Part shown: one piece after another, positions 48,021 through 57,560 of the stretch
Layout of the letters: each line of letters begins with the position of its first letter
Numbering within the stretch: position 1 is the stretch's first letter
NCBI GenBank assembly: GCA_903832775.1
Contig: CAILCX010000176.1
Coordinates: forward strand, 27,476 to 91,475
DNA length: 64,000 bases
Source: an uncultured Methylobacter sp.
Lineage (GTDB): Bacteria; Pseudomonadota; Gammaproteobacteria; Methylococcales; Methylomonadaceae
Direction of reading: 5' to 3'
Translations under genes and position numbers: made by a program
Notes under the pieces: model-generated
Databases searched by the model: none
Seen by the model: only the letters and a program-made list of their open reading frames with translations
Told to the model about the DNA's origin: nothing

Positions 48021-48815
48021 ATGTCCAGTTTATCAATCTTGCAATTATCTGATTTGCATATCATGCAAACACCGGAAGATAAGCTTCTTGGAATTGATAC
48101 CGAATATTACTTTAATGCCTGTCTTGACCAAGCTATGAGCGATGTTGAACGGCATTTTGATTTAATACTGCTTTCCGGGGACTTGGCTCAAGATCCTTGT
48201 CTGGCAAGTTATCGGCGTATCTTCTCTCGCATTGAGACTTACAAGGTACCCTGCCTCTGTCTGCCGGGCAATCATGATGATTATGACTTGATGTTGCAGG
48301 TTTTTAATGCCGACCAGATTAACTGCTCAAAACAGGTTTTATTCAATCACTGGCAGTTGATTAGCTTAAATACGCAGATACCCGATGAACCTGGTGGGCG
48401 CTTGTTAAATAAGGAGTTAGAGTTTCTTGAAAACTGCTTAATAGAGCATCCAAAGCTTAATGCACTAATCGCAATGCATCATCATTGTCTGGAAACAAAA
48501 AGCCCCTGGATGGATAGTATGATCATTGAAAACAGGTTTGAATTATTGGCAATTGCTGATAAATATCCGCAAGTAAAAGCGATAACCCATGGTCATATTC
48601 ATCAAGTAATGAATGAGAGCAAAGCTGCTTACAAGGTTTTGGGCGTCCCTTCAACCTGCTTTCAGTTTGTGCCGGAAACCCCGGAGTTCAGCGTTGATGA
48701 AACGTCTCCGGGTTATCGGATAATAGATTTATATGCAGACGGCAGGGTTGAATCTGAGGTTATCCGTTTGCCCGAACCATTGGTAGGTCTGCAAATCCAT
48801 GAGCATGGATATTGA
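48021..48815 (+). CDS. cpdA: 3',5'-cyclic-AMP phosphodiesterase CpdA
   Basis: CpdA hydrolyses cAMP. The 264-residue class III phosphodiesterase has the dinuclear metal motifs QLSDLHIM, LSGDLAQD, LPGNHDDYD, AMHHHCLE and THGHIHQV. The ATG is 8 nt after argA, so they are likely one transcript. A linked CRP gene is not in the window. Confidence 0.92.
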   Translation: MSSLSILQLSDLHIMQTPEDKLLGIDTEYYFNACLDQAMSDVERHFDLILLSGDLAQDPCLASYRRIFSRIETYKVPCLCLPGNHDDYDLMLQVFNADQINCSKQVLFNHWQLISLNTQIPDEPGGRLLNKELEFLENCLIEHPKLNALIAMHHHCLETKSPWMDSMIIENRFELLAIADKYPQVKAITHGHIHQVMNESKAAYKVLGVPSTCFQFVPETPEFSVDETSPGYRIIDLYADGRVESEVIRLPEPLVGLQIHEHGY

Positions 48816-48826
48816 GTTAGGTTGAA

Positions 48827-48874
48827 GGTTAAAGAGGAGGGCGTGTTTGTATATTTAGCCTTTCGTCTTTAACC
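48827..48874. other. Inverted repeat after cpdA
   Basis: GGTTAAAGA (48827-48835) and TCTTTAACC (48866-48874) form a 9-bp stem with a long loop. It begins 12 nt after the stop and is followed by a T-rich region. It overlaps GGTTGAA-GGTTAAA heptads, so it may be a terminator derived from the heptad repeat family. Confidence 0.4.
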
Positions 48875-48924
48875 TGTCTTTAGACTTTTTGTTTTGTTAC
48901 TGAGATTGCAATCATTTGCTTACC

Positions 48925-49473
48925 CTATCGCTTGCGTTTTTTGCCTTTTACATGTTCAACGACTTTTTCCAAATAGCCATCTGCCTTAACCGGAACAGTG
49001 TCAGCGGTTAAAATAATGCCAAGTTCACTCATTGCTTTTTGATAAACTTTACGCTTGAAATAGACCACGTCTTTAAGCGGGTCCCAGTAGTCCACCCATC
49101 GCCAGTCATCAAATTCAGGCTTTGCACACAAATCAAAACGCACATTGGATTCATGTGTAATCAAACGCAACATATACCAGATTTGTTTTTGGCCTATGCA
49201 TAACGGTAGAGAGTTTTTTCGAATATAACGATCCGGTAATTGATACCTTAGCCAATAGCGGGTTCGTCCCAGTATCTGGACATGCGCTTGATCCAGTCCG
49301 GTTTCTTCGCACAACTCTCGATACATCGCAGCTTCAGGGTCTTCATTCGGATTAATCCCGCCTTGCGGAAATTGCCATGAGTTTACACCCATTCGTTTTG
49401 CCCAAAACACGCGACCCTCGTCATTGCAAAGGATGATCCCGACATTCGGTCGGTATCCTTTAGAGTCAATCAT
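48925..49473 (-). CDS. rppH: RNA pyrophosphohydrolase
   Basis: RppH removes pyrophosphate from 5'-triphosphate mRNA ends to trigger RNase E decay. The 182-residue protein starts with the conserved [17 protein letters not shown]. The Nudix motif [23 protein letters not shown] contains the catalytic RELCEE core. The C-terminal tail is basic (KGKKRKR). Confidence 0.96.
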   Translation of the reverse strand: MIDSKGYRPNVGIILCNDEGRVFWAKRMGVNSWQFPQGGINPNEDPEAAMYRELCEETGLDQAHVQILGRTRYWLRYQLPDRYIRKNSLPLCIGQKQIWYMLRLITHESNVRFDLCAKPEFDDWRWVDYWDPLKDVVYFKRKVYQKAMSELGIILTADTVPVKADGYLEKVVEHVKGKKRKR

Positions 49474-49581
49474 GTTAAAACCTGTGTTTTTACCTTTCCT
49501 ATATCTTTAATCTTGCTAATGGTAAAATTACAGAAAAGGTCAGTAAGTTAATTTAATTACCGCATTGTTCCATAAATGAAG

Positions 49582-49610
49582 GCCATATGCCATAGCATAT
49601 GGCGCTTTTT
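49582..49610. terminator. Hairpin with T-run in the leader of the HAD gene
   Basis: A perfect 9-bp stem GCCATATGC/GCATATGGC (49582-49590 with 49595-49603) has a 4-nt loop and is followed by GCTTTTT. On the plus strand no gene precedes it nearby, so it is an orphan terminator or leader regulator. Confidence 0.55.
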
Positions 49611-49633
49611 AATTACATAAGACAGGTTTGACA

Positions 49634-50320
49634 GTGAGCTTAGCAATTTTTGATTTAGATAATACCCTTATTGCCGATGACAGCGACTATTTATGGGGCC
49701 AGTTTTTGGTAGACCAGGGCATCGTTGATAAAAGTTATTATGAAAGTGCCAATGCAAAATTCTATGATGAATATAAACAGGGTACTCTCGATATTACTGA
49801 GTTTTTGCGTTTCTCATTGAAACCGTTAGCAGACAACAAGCCTGAGCAACTTTATCAATGGCGGGCGCAATTCATCGAGCAAATCATTAAACCTATACTG
49901 TTAGAATCTGCCCAACAGTTAATCGATAAACATAAACAATTGGGCGACACTTTGTTGGTTATTACTGCAACCAACCGCTTTGTTACTGAGCCGATAGTCC
50001 AGCTTTACGGTATTGAAAACTTGTTGGCAACCACACCTGAGTTTAAAGACGGTCGCTATACCGGTGGATATAACGGTATACCCTGTTTTAGGGAAGGCAA
50101 AGTAAAATTGCTAGAAGCTTGGCTGAAGAACTCAACTGAAACAATGGAAGGCAGTTGGTTTTACAGTGACTCTCACAATGATTTACCATTGCTCAAAATT
50201 GTAGATCAAGCGGTTGCAGTCGATCCGGATGAAAAACTGACCGATTTTGCCAGCGAAGCAAACTGGCCGATTATTAGTCTTCGCAATGGACAGTGTCCAA
50301 CGCATCATTTTCAGAAATAG
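49634..50320 (+). CDS. HAD-IB family phosphatase (SerB-like)
   Basis: The 228-residue haloacid-dehalogenase hydrolase has the nucleophile motif DLDNTLIADDSD (Asp11), the LVITATNRFV motif II, and the Asp motif SDSHNDLPLL. This matches HAD-IB phosphatases related to SerB. The GTG start at 49634 follows an AGG 7 nt earlier; an in-frame TTG two codons upstream is the alternative. The phosphorylated substrate is unknown. The cysM gene follows after a heptad repeat. Confidence 0.88.
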   Translation: MSLAIFDLDNTLIADDSDYLWGQFLVDQGIVDKSYYESANAKFYDEYKQGTLDITEFLRFSLKPLADNKPEQLYQWRAQFIEQIIKPILLESAQQLIDKHKQLGDTLLVITATNRFVTEPIVQLYGIENLLATTPEFKDGRYTGGYNGIPCFREGKVKLLEAWLKNSTETMEGSWFYSDSHNDLPLLKIVDQAVAVDPDEKLTDFASEANWPIISLRNGQCPTHHFQK

Positions 50321-50353
50321 AATGAAGGCGAAAGGAGCAATAACTTTTTCGCC

Positions 50354-50402
50354 TTGAACCTTGAACCTTGAACCTTGAACCTTGAACCTTGAACCTTGAA
50401 CC
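50354..50402. repeat. Seven-copy TTGAACC tandem repeat upstream of cysM
   Basis: Seven perfect copies of a 7-nt unit, 49 nt in all, end 7 nt before the cysM ATG. No Shine-Dalgarno sequence is visible between the repeat and the start codon. Copy-number change would alter the spacing in the leader. Confidence 0.95.
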
Positions 50403-50409
50403 TGATCCC

Positions 50410-51300
50410 ATGACTTTCCCAACTATTGAATCTTTTGTCGGAAATACCCCGCTGGTCAGATTGCAGCGATTGCCTGGCAATACGAGTAACACTATTTTAG
50501 TCAAGTTAGAAGGCAATAATCCAGCCGGTTCGGTAAAAGATCGGCCGGCGTTGAGTATGATTCAGCATGCCGAAGCCCGAGGCGAGATTAAACCCGGCGA
50601 CCGGTTGATTGAGGCAACGAGCGGGAATACCGGAATTGCACTGGCAATGGCGGCTGCGATTAAAGGTTATAAAATGACTTTGATAATGCCCGATAATATG
50701 AGTGAAGAACGCCGGGCATCGATGAAAGCCTATGGAGCTGAAATTATTCTGACACCATGTGCAGGCAGTATGGAAGCGGCTATTGATTTGGCAAGGACAA
50801 TGGAGGCGGCAGGGGAGGGCAAGGTGCTCGATCAATTTTCAAATCCGGATAATCCGCGTGCTCATTATGAAGGCACAGGTCCTGAAATCTGGCGTGATAC
50901 CCAAGGTAAAATTACTCATTTTGTCAGTTCGATGGGCACTACTGGTACGATCATGGGGACATCGAAATTTCTGAAAGAGCAGAATTCTTCGATCAAAATA
51001 GTCGGTGTGCAGCCTGAAGGCGAATCTAAAATTCCCGGAATCAGGCGCTGGCCTGAAGAGTATTTGCCCAAAATCTATCAGGCGGATCGGGTTGATAGAA
51101 TTATTGACGTTGATCAGGCCTCAGCAGAAAATGTAACTCGTGCTTTGGCTGCCGAAGAAGGTATTTTTGCAGGAGTTTCTTCCGGTGGTGCTGTTCATGC
51201 GGCCTTGAGATTGTCTGAAGAAGTTGTGCGGGCGGTGATCGTGGTTATCATCTGCGATCGTGGTGATCGGTATTTGTCCACAGGCGTTTTTCCAGGGTAA
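50410..51300 (+). CDS. cysM: Cysteine synthase B
   Basis: CysM is the PLP-dependent O-acetylserine sulfhydrylase B. The 296-residue protein has NTPLVRLQRL near the N-terminus, the PLP-lysine motif NPAGSVKDRPA, the phosphate loop EATSGNTGIALA and a C-terminal ICDRGDRYLSTGVFPG, the full family end. The longer frame begins inside the heptad repeat, so the ATG at 50410 is used. Confidence 0.93.
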   Translation: MTFPTIESFVGNTPLVRLQRLPGNTSNTILVKLEGNNPAGSVKDRPALSMIQHAEARGEIKPGDRLIEATSGNTGIALAMAAAIKGYKMTLIMPDNMSEERRASMKAYGAEIILTPCAGSMEAAIDLARTMEAAGEGKVLDQFSNPDNPRAHYEGTGPEIWRDTQGKITHFVSSMGTTGTIMGTSKFLKEQNSSIKIVGVQPEGESKIPGIRRWPEEYLPKIYQADRVDRIIDVDQASAENVTRALAAEEGIFAGVSSGGAVHAALRLSEEVVRAVIVVIICDRGDRYLSTGVFPG

Positions 51301-51310
51301 TGCAATTTTT

Positions 51311-51337
51311 TTGGTCGGGCAAGCCCGACCAATTTTT
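51311..51337 (+). terminator. Intrinsic terminator of cysM
   Basis: TTGGTCGGGC and GCCCGACCAA (51311-51320 with 51323-51332) form a 10-bp GC-rich stem followed by T7. The minus-strand side lacks a T-run, so it serves cysM rather than ylqF. Confidence 0.9.
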
Positions 51338-51351
51338 TTAAATGCAATAAG

Positions 51352-52272
51352 CTAGTTTGATCCTTTCCATTTTTGTTTTCTGGCTTTTTTCTTGGCTTCT
51401 TTTTGTTCTCTAATAATCACCAGTTCGGCCAGTTCTATTTCCATCATTTCCGGTGTTTCGAGACTGATTCTGCCAATGGTGCCGGCACGTAACTCAGTTA
51501 AGAGTATCTTGGCTACTTTATCCATCTCAATGTGTCCTCCAGAGCGAAGACAGCCGCGCTTTTTGCCAATGGCTTCCATCAATAGTTGTTCGCTTTGGGG
51601 GAGTTGTTCCAATTGAAAGCGTTCTTGTAAGAGCTCAGGATAATGTTGCAATAGATATTCAGCGGCGAAGAAGGCAACATGATCGTGACTGATTGCCGTA
51701 TCTTTAATAGCGCCTGTGGTTGCCAGACGGTAGCCGCTGTTTTTGTTTTCAACATTAGGCCAAAGCATGCCGGGAGTATCCAGCAAAATAATGCCATTGC
51801 CTATGTCGATGCGTTGCTGGGTTTTGGTTATGGCAGGCTCATTGCCGGTTTTAGCGATCATTCTACCGGCCAGTATGTTGATCAACGTGGATTTTCCGAC
51901 ATTGGGAATGCCCATGATCAATGTGTGGATAGGTTTGTCGCTAGTGGCTTTATTTGGCAGCATCCGGTGGCATAATTCCGGCAGTTGGCGCATTTTCTCC
52001 GGTTGTTCAATAGTGAGTGCCAAGGTCTTTACGCCTTGCTCGCGTTCCAGATAAGTTTGCCATTGCTGGGTAATCTCAGGGTCGGCAAGGTCGCTTTTGC
52101 TGAGTACCTTAATACAGGGTTTAATGCCACGTAGCTCAGTAAGCATGGGATTTTGGCTGCTGAAAGGAATGCGCGCGTCCAGGATCTCAATAATCAAATC
52201 AACCTGGGGCAGGATTTCTTTGACCTCTTTGCTGGCCTTGTGCATGTGGCCGGGGTACCATTGAATAAGCAT
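51352..52272 (-). CDS. rbgA: Ribosome biogenesis GTPase YlqF/RbgA
   Basis: The 306-residue circularly permuted GTPase assists 50S subunit assembly. The start MLIQWYPGHMHKASKEVKE is typical of the family. The motifs appear in permuted order: G4 as SKSD, then G1 as GIPNVGKSTLIN, and G3 as LDTPGM. A C-terminal basic helical tail (KEAKKKARKQKWKGSN) follows. Confidence 0.94.
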   Translation of the reverse strand: MLIQWYPGHMHKASKEVKEILPQVDLIIEILDARIPFSSQNPMLTELRGIKPCIKVLSKSDLADPEITQQWQTYLEREQGVKTLALTIEQPEKMRQLPELCHRMLPNKATSDKPIHTLIMGIPNVGKSTLINILAGRMIAKTGNEPAITKTQQRIDIGNGIILLDTPGMLWPNVENKNSGYRLATTGAIKDTAISHDHVAFFAAEYLLQHYPELLQERFQLEQLPQSEQLLMEAIGKKRGCLRSGGHIEMDKVAKILLTELRAGTIGRISLETPEMMEIELAELVIIREQKEAKKKARKQKWKGSN

Positions 52273-52414
52273 GATGTTTAGCGATTATCAAAATAGACTA
52301 TTTAAGCATCATCACTATACAATCAACAGCTAAAATTATATAAAAGCATAATGAGTAAAAAAATCATTATGTCCTGACCTCTGTAAAACAACAATTGACT
52401 CTGATTTATTATTA

Positions 52415-53014
52415 ATGACACAAATTACCAGTAGTTTTTACGCCTATTTATCGAGATTAAGATGGATTAAGCGTTGGGGGCTTAAGCGAAATGCTTATGA
52501 TGAAAACGTCATGGAGCATAGCTGGGAAGTCTCGGTTATTGCTCATACCCTGGCGTTGATTAAAAATCATTATTACGAGGGTCAGGTTGATGCCAATGCT
52601 ATTGCTACGGCGGCGTTATATCACGATATTACCGAAGTCATTACCGGTGACTTGCCAACACCTATTAAATATCATTCACCGGAAATTAGCGCTGCCTACA
52701 AGCGGATTGAGCATCAGGCTGAAATTGAGTTGTTGGCCCTGTTGCCAAATGAGCTTAAAGCTGATTTTAAGAAGTTGATTGACCACGATGAGATTCCACT
52801 AGAGCATTTGCAGATTATCAAGGCAGCAGATAAAATTTCAGCGTATTTGAAATGTCAGTCTGAATTAAAAGCGGGTAATCTTGAATTTGAAACTGCCGCA
52901 GCCCAATTGGCTATTGCTATAAGTGCCTTGGAACAACCCGAAGTTGTTTTTTTTATGAACGCGTTTGTGCCCAGTTGCGGCTTAACATTAGATGGTTTAA
53001 TGAATACATTTTAA
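52415..53014 (+). CDS. yfbR: 5'-deoxynucleotidase YfbR
   Basis: The 199-residue HD-domain enzyme dephosphorylates deoxynucleoside 5'-monophosphates. The metal site is visible as H in VMEHSWEVS, HD in LYHDITEVITGDLPTP and the late Asp in KAADKISAY. It matches E. coli YfbR closely. It is divergent from rbgA. Confidence 0.94.
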   Translation: MTQITSSFYAYLSRLRWIKRWGLKRNAYDENVMEHSWEVSVIAHTLALIKNHYYEGQVDANAIATAALYHDITEVITGDLPTPIKYHSPEISAAYKRIEHQAEIELLALLPNELKADFKKLIDHDEIPLEHLQIIKAADKISAYLKCQSELKAGNLEFETAAAQLAIAISALEQPEVVFFMNAFVPSCGLTLDGLMNTF

Positions 53015-53098
53015 ATAGTAGCCTGCCATATGGCTTATAATACAAGCAGATAAAATTTAACCCCCCTTAGCCATAATTGTGGTTTCCACGGAGAAGTT

Positions 53099-53314
53099 GT
53101 GAAGCATCGATACACCCTAGACCAAGCAAGAATTTTGCTGGATATATTAAAATATCATAATGCATCAACCCTGTTGCCTTCTTTTCATCAACTTAAGAAG
53201 GAGTCACTTGACGAGGCACTGGATAAGTTGCGTCTGGAATTAGCAGATTTTATTGCAACAGATGACGGATTGGGCTTTATCGTGCCGACTCGTGATGATA
53301 AAGGGCTGATCTGA
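53099..53314 (+). CDS. Small conserved hypothetical protein
   Basis: The 71-residue acidic protein starts with GTG preceded by GGAGA. It is predicted to be helical (TLDQARILLDILKYH, then SLDEALDKLRLELADF) with a short C-terminal strand GLGFIVPTRDD. I do not recognise a family. The clean ribosome binding site and lack of overlap favour a real gene. Confidence 0.55.
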   Translation: MKHRYTLDQARILLDILKYHNASTLLPSFHQLKKESLDEALDKLRLELADFIATDDGLGFIVPTRDDKGLI

Positions 53315-53462
53315 TTCAGCTTCAAGAAGTACAGGTTTAATAAGTCAGGAAAAATGTCCTGTTAAAAGCCTTGGTAACTGGCGCAGTAAACAGGATAATT
53401 ACCTACTTCTGCGTAACATCAGATAGTAACGTATAATTTGTAATTTTATTTGGCTGTATTTG

Positions 53463-56400
53463 ATGTCCACCCCCGATCTTTTCAAGCAACTTACCCAGCA
53501 GTTATCCGATTGTCTAAATCAGGACAGGCCGGTTTTAAAACGGCAATTAGACCGTTGCCGTAGCAAAAAATCCCTGGAGGATTTCAATGCTCTGTCCAGC
53601 CGTATTGAACGCTCAATTGCCGCCAGAAATAAACGCCTCGCCAGTATACCTGCGCTAACCTTTCCTGATTTACCCGTTACCGGCAAAAAAGATGATATTG
53701 CCAAGTTGATTCAAGAAAATCAGGTAGTCATCGTTTGCGGTGAAACTGGTTCCGGTAAAACCACGCAGTTGCCCAAAATTTGTTTGTCGATAGGTCGGGG
53801 AGCGGCCGGTTTTATTGGCCATACCCAACCGCGCAGAATTGCCGCGCGCACCGTTGCTGATCGTATTGCGGAAGAACTGGGCGAACCGATGGGCAAATCA
53901 GTCGGTTATAAAATCCGTTTTAACGATAAAACCCACGCCGAATCGTTGGTTAAACTGATGACTGACGGTATTTTACTGGCCGAGTCGCAAAATGATCCCT
54001 ATTTAAACCAATACGACACCATCATTATCGATGAAGCGCATGAGCGCAGTTTGAACATTGATTTTTTGATCGGTTACATGAAATGGCTATTGCCCAAACG
54101 CCCTGATTTAAAGCTGATCATTACTTCGGCAACCATTGATACACAACGCTTTTCGACGCATTTTAATAACGCGCCGATTATTGAAGTTTCTGGGCGAACT
54201 TATTCGGTAGATACGCGTTATCGGCCTATTGTTACCAAGCAGGATGAAGAAGCTGACGAGACTGGAGATGAGCTGCAAAATGCAATACTTGATGCCGTAG
54301 ATGAACTGTATCGGGATTTGCGCGGCGATATACTGATTTTTTTAAGCGGTGAACGTGAAATCAGGGAAACCACCGAATCCTTAAGAAAACATCATCCAAC
54401 CCAATACGAAGTGTTGCCGCTGTATTCAAAACTTAGCGTCAGCGAGCAGGAACGGGTTTTTAAACCCAAAGGCGGCAAGTTGCGCATCGTGCTGGCAACC
54501 AACGTCGCGGAAACGTCTCTAACGGTGCCGGGCATTCGTTGCGTTATTGATACTGGTCATGCGCGGATCAGTCGTTACAGTCATCGCAGTAAAATCCAGC
54601 GTTTGCCGATTGAACGCATTTCGCAATCTTCCGCCAATCAAAGGGCAGGGCGCTGCGGTCGGGTCGCCGAAGGGATTTGTATCCGGCTGTATTCGCACGA
54701 CGATTATCTGGCCAGACCGGAATTTACCGAACCGGAAATCATGCGCACCAATTTATCTGCGGTTATTTTGCAGATGATTTCGTTAAATCTTGGCGATATT
54801 GAAGATTTTCCGTTTCTGGAACCGCCCGAAGACAAGATGATTCGGGATGGTAAAAACGTATTGCACGAAGTCAATGCCCTGGATAAGTCCGGCAAACTGA
54901 CCGAAATTGGCAGGCAATTGGCCAAACTGCCGACTGATCCAAAGCTGGCGCGGATGCTGCTCGCGGCTGGGGACGAACATTGCTTGACTGAAGTTGCGAT
55001 TATTGTTTCTGCCTTAAGCGTGCAAGATCCCAGAGAAAAGCCGGCCGACAAAATGCAGCAGGCCGATGCCAAACATCTGGCGTTTCGTCATCCCGAATCC
55101 GATTTTTTAACGATTTTAAATATCTGGAATACCTTCGAAGAGCAGAAAAAACATCTGTCCAACAGCAAGATTCGTAAATATTGCAGCGATAATTTCCTTT
55201 CCTATATAAGGATGCGAGAGTGGTTTGATATTCACTCGCAGATTATGCAGGTGATTAAAGTCGATTTAAAAATGCACCTTAATACCGAAGGTGCCGGGTA
55301 TGACCAATCCGCCAGGAGCGGGTTGGCACGCACAGTGCTCGAAGAGGAACGGGCAAGTATAGCCCGTTATGAAAAGATACATCGCGCCCTGTTAACCGGT
55401 TTACTCTCCAATATTGGTTTTCGCCATGAACAATATGAATATTTGGGCGCAAGAGGTCTGAAATTTTTTATTTTCCCCGGTTCCGGCCTGCATAAACTAA
55501 AACCCAAATGGATTATGGCTGCGGAGCAGGTTGAAACCAGCAAAGTCTACGCGCGAAATGTCGCTCGAATCGAACCGGAATGGATCGAACATTGCGCCGG
55601 TCATTTGGTTAAAAACAACTATTACGATCCGCATTGGGAAAAGAAAAGCGCAAGGTGCATGGTGTCTGCACGCACTTTGCTATTCGGTTTAACCCTGCAA
55701 GCCGGGCGCAAGATTCCCTATGATCATGTCGACGCAAAAGCGGCGAGGGAGATTTTTATCCGCTCGGCGCTGGTCGATCATGATTACCACAGTAATGCGC
55801 GGTTTTATGTTGCCAATCAGAAACTGCTTGAAGAAGTGGGTATGATTCAGCATAAAGGCCGGCGTGTAGATCTGGTTGAGGATGAACAGTGGCTTTATGA
55901 ATTTTACGATAACAAACTGCCACCCGAGGTTGTCAGTGGCGTTACCCTGGATACCTGGCGTAAAACAGCCGAGCGCACTGATCCAAAAATCCTGTTTTTA
56001 ACCAAGGAAGATTTAACCCGGGAAAATGAGCAGGATTATGTCAATGATTGGGATTTTCCTGACAATAAAAAGATCGGCAATCTGAGCATTCTCCTGCAAT
56101 ACCGATTTGAACCCGGCCATGATGAAGATGGCGTGACTGCGGTTATTCCGGTGGAACAATTAAATCAGGCTACGCAAACACCGTTTGACTGGTTGGTACC
56201 GGGGTTGTTGGAGGAAAAATGCGTCGCCCTGATTAAAGCACTGCCTAAAAATATCAGAAAGCACTTTGTGCCCGTGCCTGAAACCGTTAAACGCTGCCTT
56301 GAAATCGAACCCGATTTTAAAGGTTTGTTGCAGGAATGGCTGGGCAATCGCTTACGAAAACTGACCGGGGAAGCGATTCCGTTAAATGCCTGGAATAACG

Positions 56401-57416
56401 AAGCATTGACAGATCATTTACGGATGAATTTCAGAGTGATTGACGATCAGGGCAGATTGTTGGATTTTGGCCGCGACCTGAAAAAACTTCAGCTCAAACA
56501 TACCGCAAAAGCCGGTGACAGCTTTGACCAGATCGCCGCCGAGGAACTCAATTTTACCGGTTGTATTGGCTGGGCGTTTGATGATCTGCCCGAGACTTAT
56601 CAGTTTATTCAAAAGGATCAAGTATTTATAGGCTTTCCAGCGATTATCGATGAAGGCGATGCCGTTGGTGTGCGCATCTTTGATACCGAGCAAAAAGCAG
56701 CACTGCAACATCAGGCCGGTTTAATGCGCTTGTTTCAGTTGCAACTGCGTAAGGAATGCACCTATATTGTTAAAAATATCCCGAAATCGGCAGCGGTAGA
56801 ATTAACCTATAACCGTTTGCCGAAACATCCTCTGGTTGCTGAAGACGCGAGTTATTCCTATAAAGACGACATGCTCAATCTGGTTTTATACAGCGTTTTT
56901 ATTGAGGGTCAAACCATTCGTACTCAGCAGGCTTTTGAACAAAACTTGCGCACCAATAAAGCGGGACTGATTAGTATCGCCAATGAAGCTGGAAAAATTG
57001 CTTTTGAAATTATGGAGTTGTATGGGGCGATTACAACACAACTGAAACGCCTTAATATTAATGACCCGGTTGCTAAAGATATAAACCAGCAATTTGATTT
57101 TATGATTTATGCCGGTTTTATCCGTAATACGCCTTATCTTCAGCTTAAAGCAATCCCCCGTTATTTAAAAGCTATACAATATCGTCTGGAAAAGTTCGAT
57201 AACAATTTACAGAAGATTCAGGAAGCCAGTCGTTATGTGACAAGGTTTTGGAATGAAGTCGAGAAAAAAGCAAAAAAAGACAAGGTGATTCCCGAGCAAG
57301 ATCCGTTTCGCTGGATGCTGGAAGAATTCAGGGTCTCGTTATTTGCGCAACAGCTTAAGACTGCTTATCCGATTTCTGCAAAGCGCATGGATAAAGCTTG
57401 GGATGAACGTGGGTGA
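53463..57416 (+). CDS. hrpA: ATP-dependent RNA helicase HrpA
   Basis: HrpA is a DEAH-box helicase of about 1300 residues involved in rescue of stalled ribosomes. The 1317-residue protein has Walker A GETGSGKTTQLPK (about 94-106), DEAHERS, SAT and the QRAGRCGR motif, then the HA2 and OB-type domains and the long HrpA-specific C-terminal region. The ATG at 53463 is preferred to the TTG just before it. Confidence 0.96.
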   Translation: MSTPDLFKQLTQQLSDCLNQDRPVLKRQLDRCRSKKSLEDFNALSSRIERSIAARNKRLASIPALTFPDLPVTGKKDDIAKLIQENQVVIVCGETGSGKTTQLPKICLSIGRGAAGFIGHTQPRRIAARTVADRIAEELGEPMGKSVGYKIRFNDKTHAESLVKLMTDGILLAESQNDPYLNQYDTIIIDEAHERSLNIDFLIGYMKWLLPKRPDLKLIITSATIDTQRFSTHFNNAPIIEVSGRTYSVDTRYRPIVTKQDEEADETGDELQNAILDAVDELYRDLRGDILIFLSGEREIRETTESLRKHHPTQYEVLPLYSKLSVSEQERVFKPKGGKLRIVLATNVAETSLTVPGIRCVIDTGHARISRYSHRSKIQRLPIERISQSSANQRAGRCGRVAEGICIRLYSHDDYLARPEFTEPEIMRTNLSAVILQMISLNLGDIEDFPFLEPPEDKMIRDGKNVLHEVNALDKSGKLTEIGRQLAKLPTDPKLARMLLAAGDEHCLTEVAIIVSALSVQDPREKPADKMQQADAKHLAFRHPESDFLTILNIWNTFEEQKKHLSNSKIRKYCSDNFLSYIRMREWFDIHSQIMQVIKVDLKMHLNTEGAGYDQSARSGLARTVLEEERASIARYEKIHRALLTGLLSNIGFRHEQYEYLGARGLKFFIFPGSGLHKLKPKWIMAAEQVETSKVYARNVARIEPEWIEHCAGHLVKNNYYDPHWEKKSARCMVSARTLLFGLTLQAGRKIPYDHVDAKAAREIFIRSALVDHDYHSNARFYVANQKLLEEVGMIQHKGRRVDLVEDEQWLYEFYDNKLPPEVVSGVTLDTWRKTAERTDPKILFLTKEDLTRENEQDYVNDWDFPDNKKIGNLSILLQYRFEPGHDEDGVTAVIPVEQLNQATQTPFDWLVPGLLEEKCVALIKALPKNIRKHFVPVPETVKRCLEIEPDFKGLLQEWLGNRLRKLTGEAIPLNAWNNEALTDHLRMNFRVIDDQGRLLDFGRDLKKLQLKHTAKAGDSFDQIAAEELNFTGCIGWAFDDLPETYQFIQKDQVFIGFPAIIDEGDAVGVRIFDTEQKAALQHQAGLMRLFQLQLRKECTYIVKNIPKSAAVELTYNRLPKHPLVAEDASYSYKDDMLNLVLYSVFIEGQTIRTQQAFEQNLRTNKAGLISIANEAGKIAFEIMELYGAITTQLKRLNINDPVAKDINQQFDFMIYAGFIRNTPYLQLKAIPRYLKAIQYRLEKFDNNLQKIQEASRYVTRFWNEVEKKAKKDKVIPEQDPFRWMLEEFRVSLFAQQLKTAYPISAKRMDKAWDERG

Positions 57417-57483
57417 TTTTTTGCGGATTTATGTGGTGTGTATTTGCCGTTAGGTAAATACACGACTACTGCGACATACTTGT

Positions 57484-57552
57484 GCTTTGATTGACGGTTT
57501 GCTGGCGCGAAACCGTCCTCAAAGCAGTGGCGAGGTCATAAACCATCGCCAC
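57484..57552. other. Two adjacent hairpins between hrpA and the exported protein
   Basis: The first is a two-part stem: 7 bp (57484-57490 with 57519-57525) and 8 bp (57493-57500 with 57510-57517) around a 9-nt loop. The second has a GTGGCGA/TCGCCAC stem (57528-57534 with 57546-57552). There is no T-run. It may be a REP-type element or a combined terminator for the convergent genes. Confidence 0.5.
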
Positions 57553-57560
57553 GTTGAAGG

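Noticed and set aside
54704..55072. Open frame of 122 codons antisense to hrpA
   Set aside because: It is a shadow of the helicase coding sequence with Ser/Leu-rich low-complexity composition.
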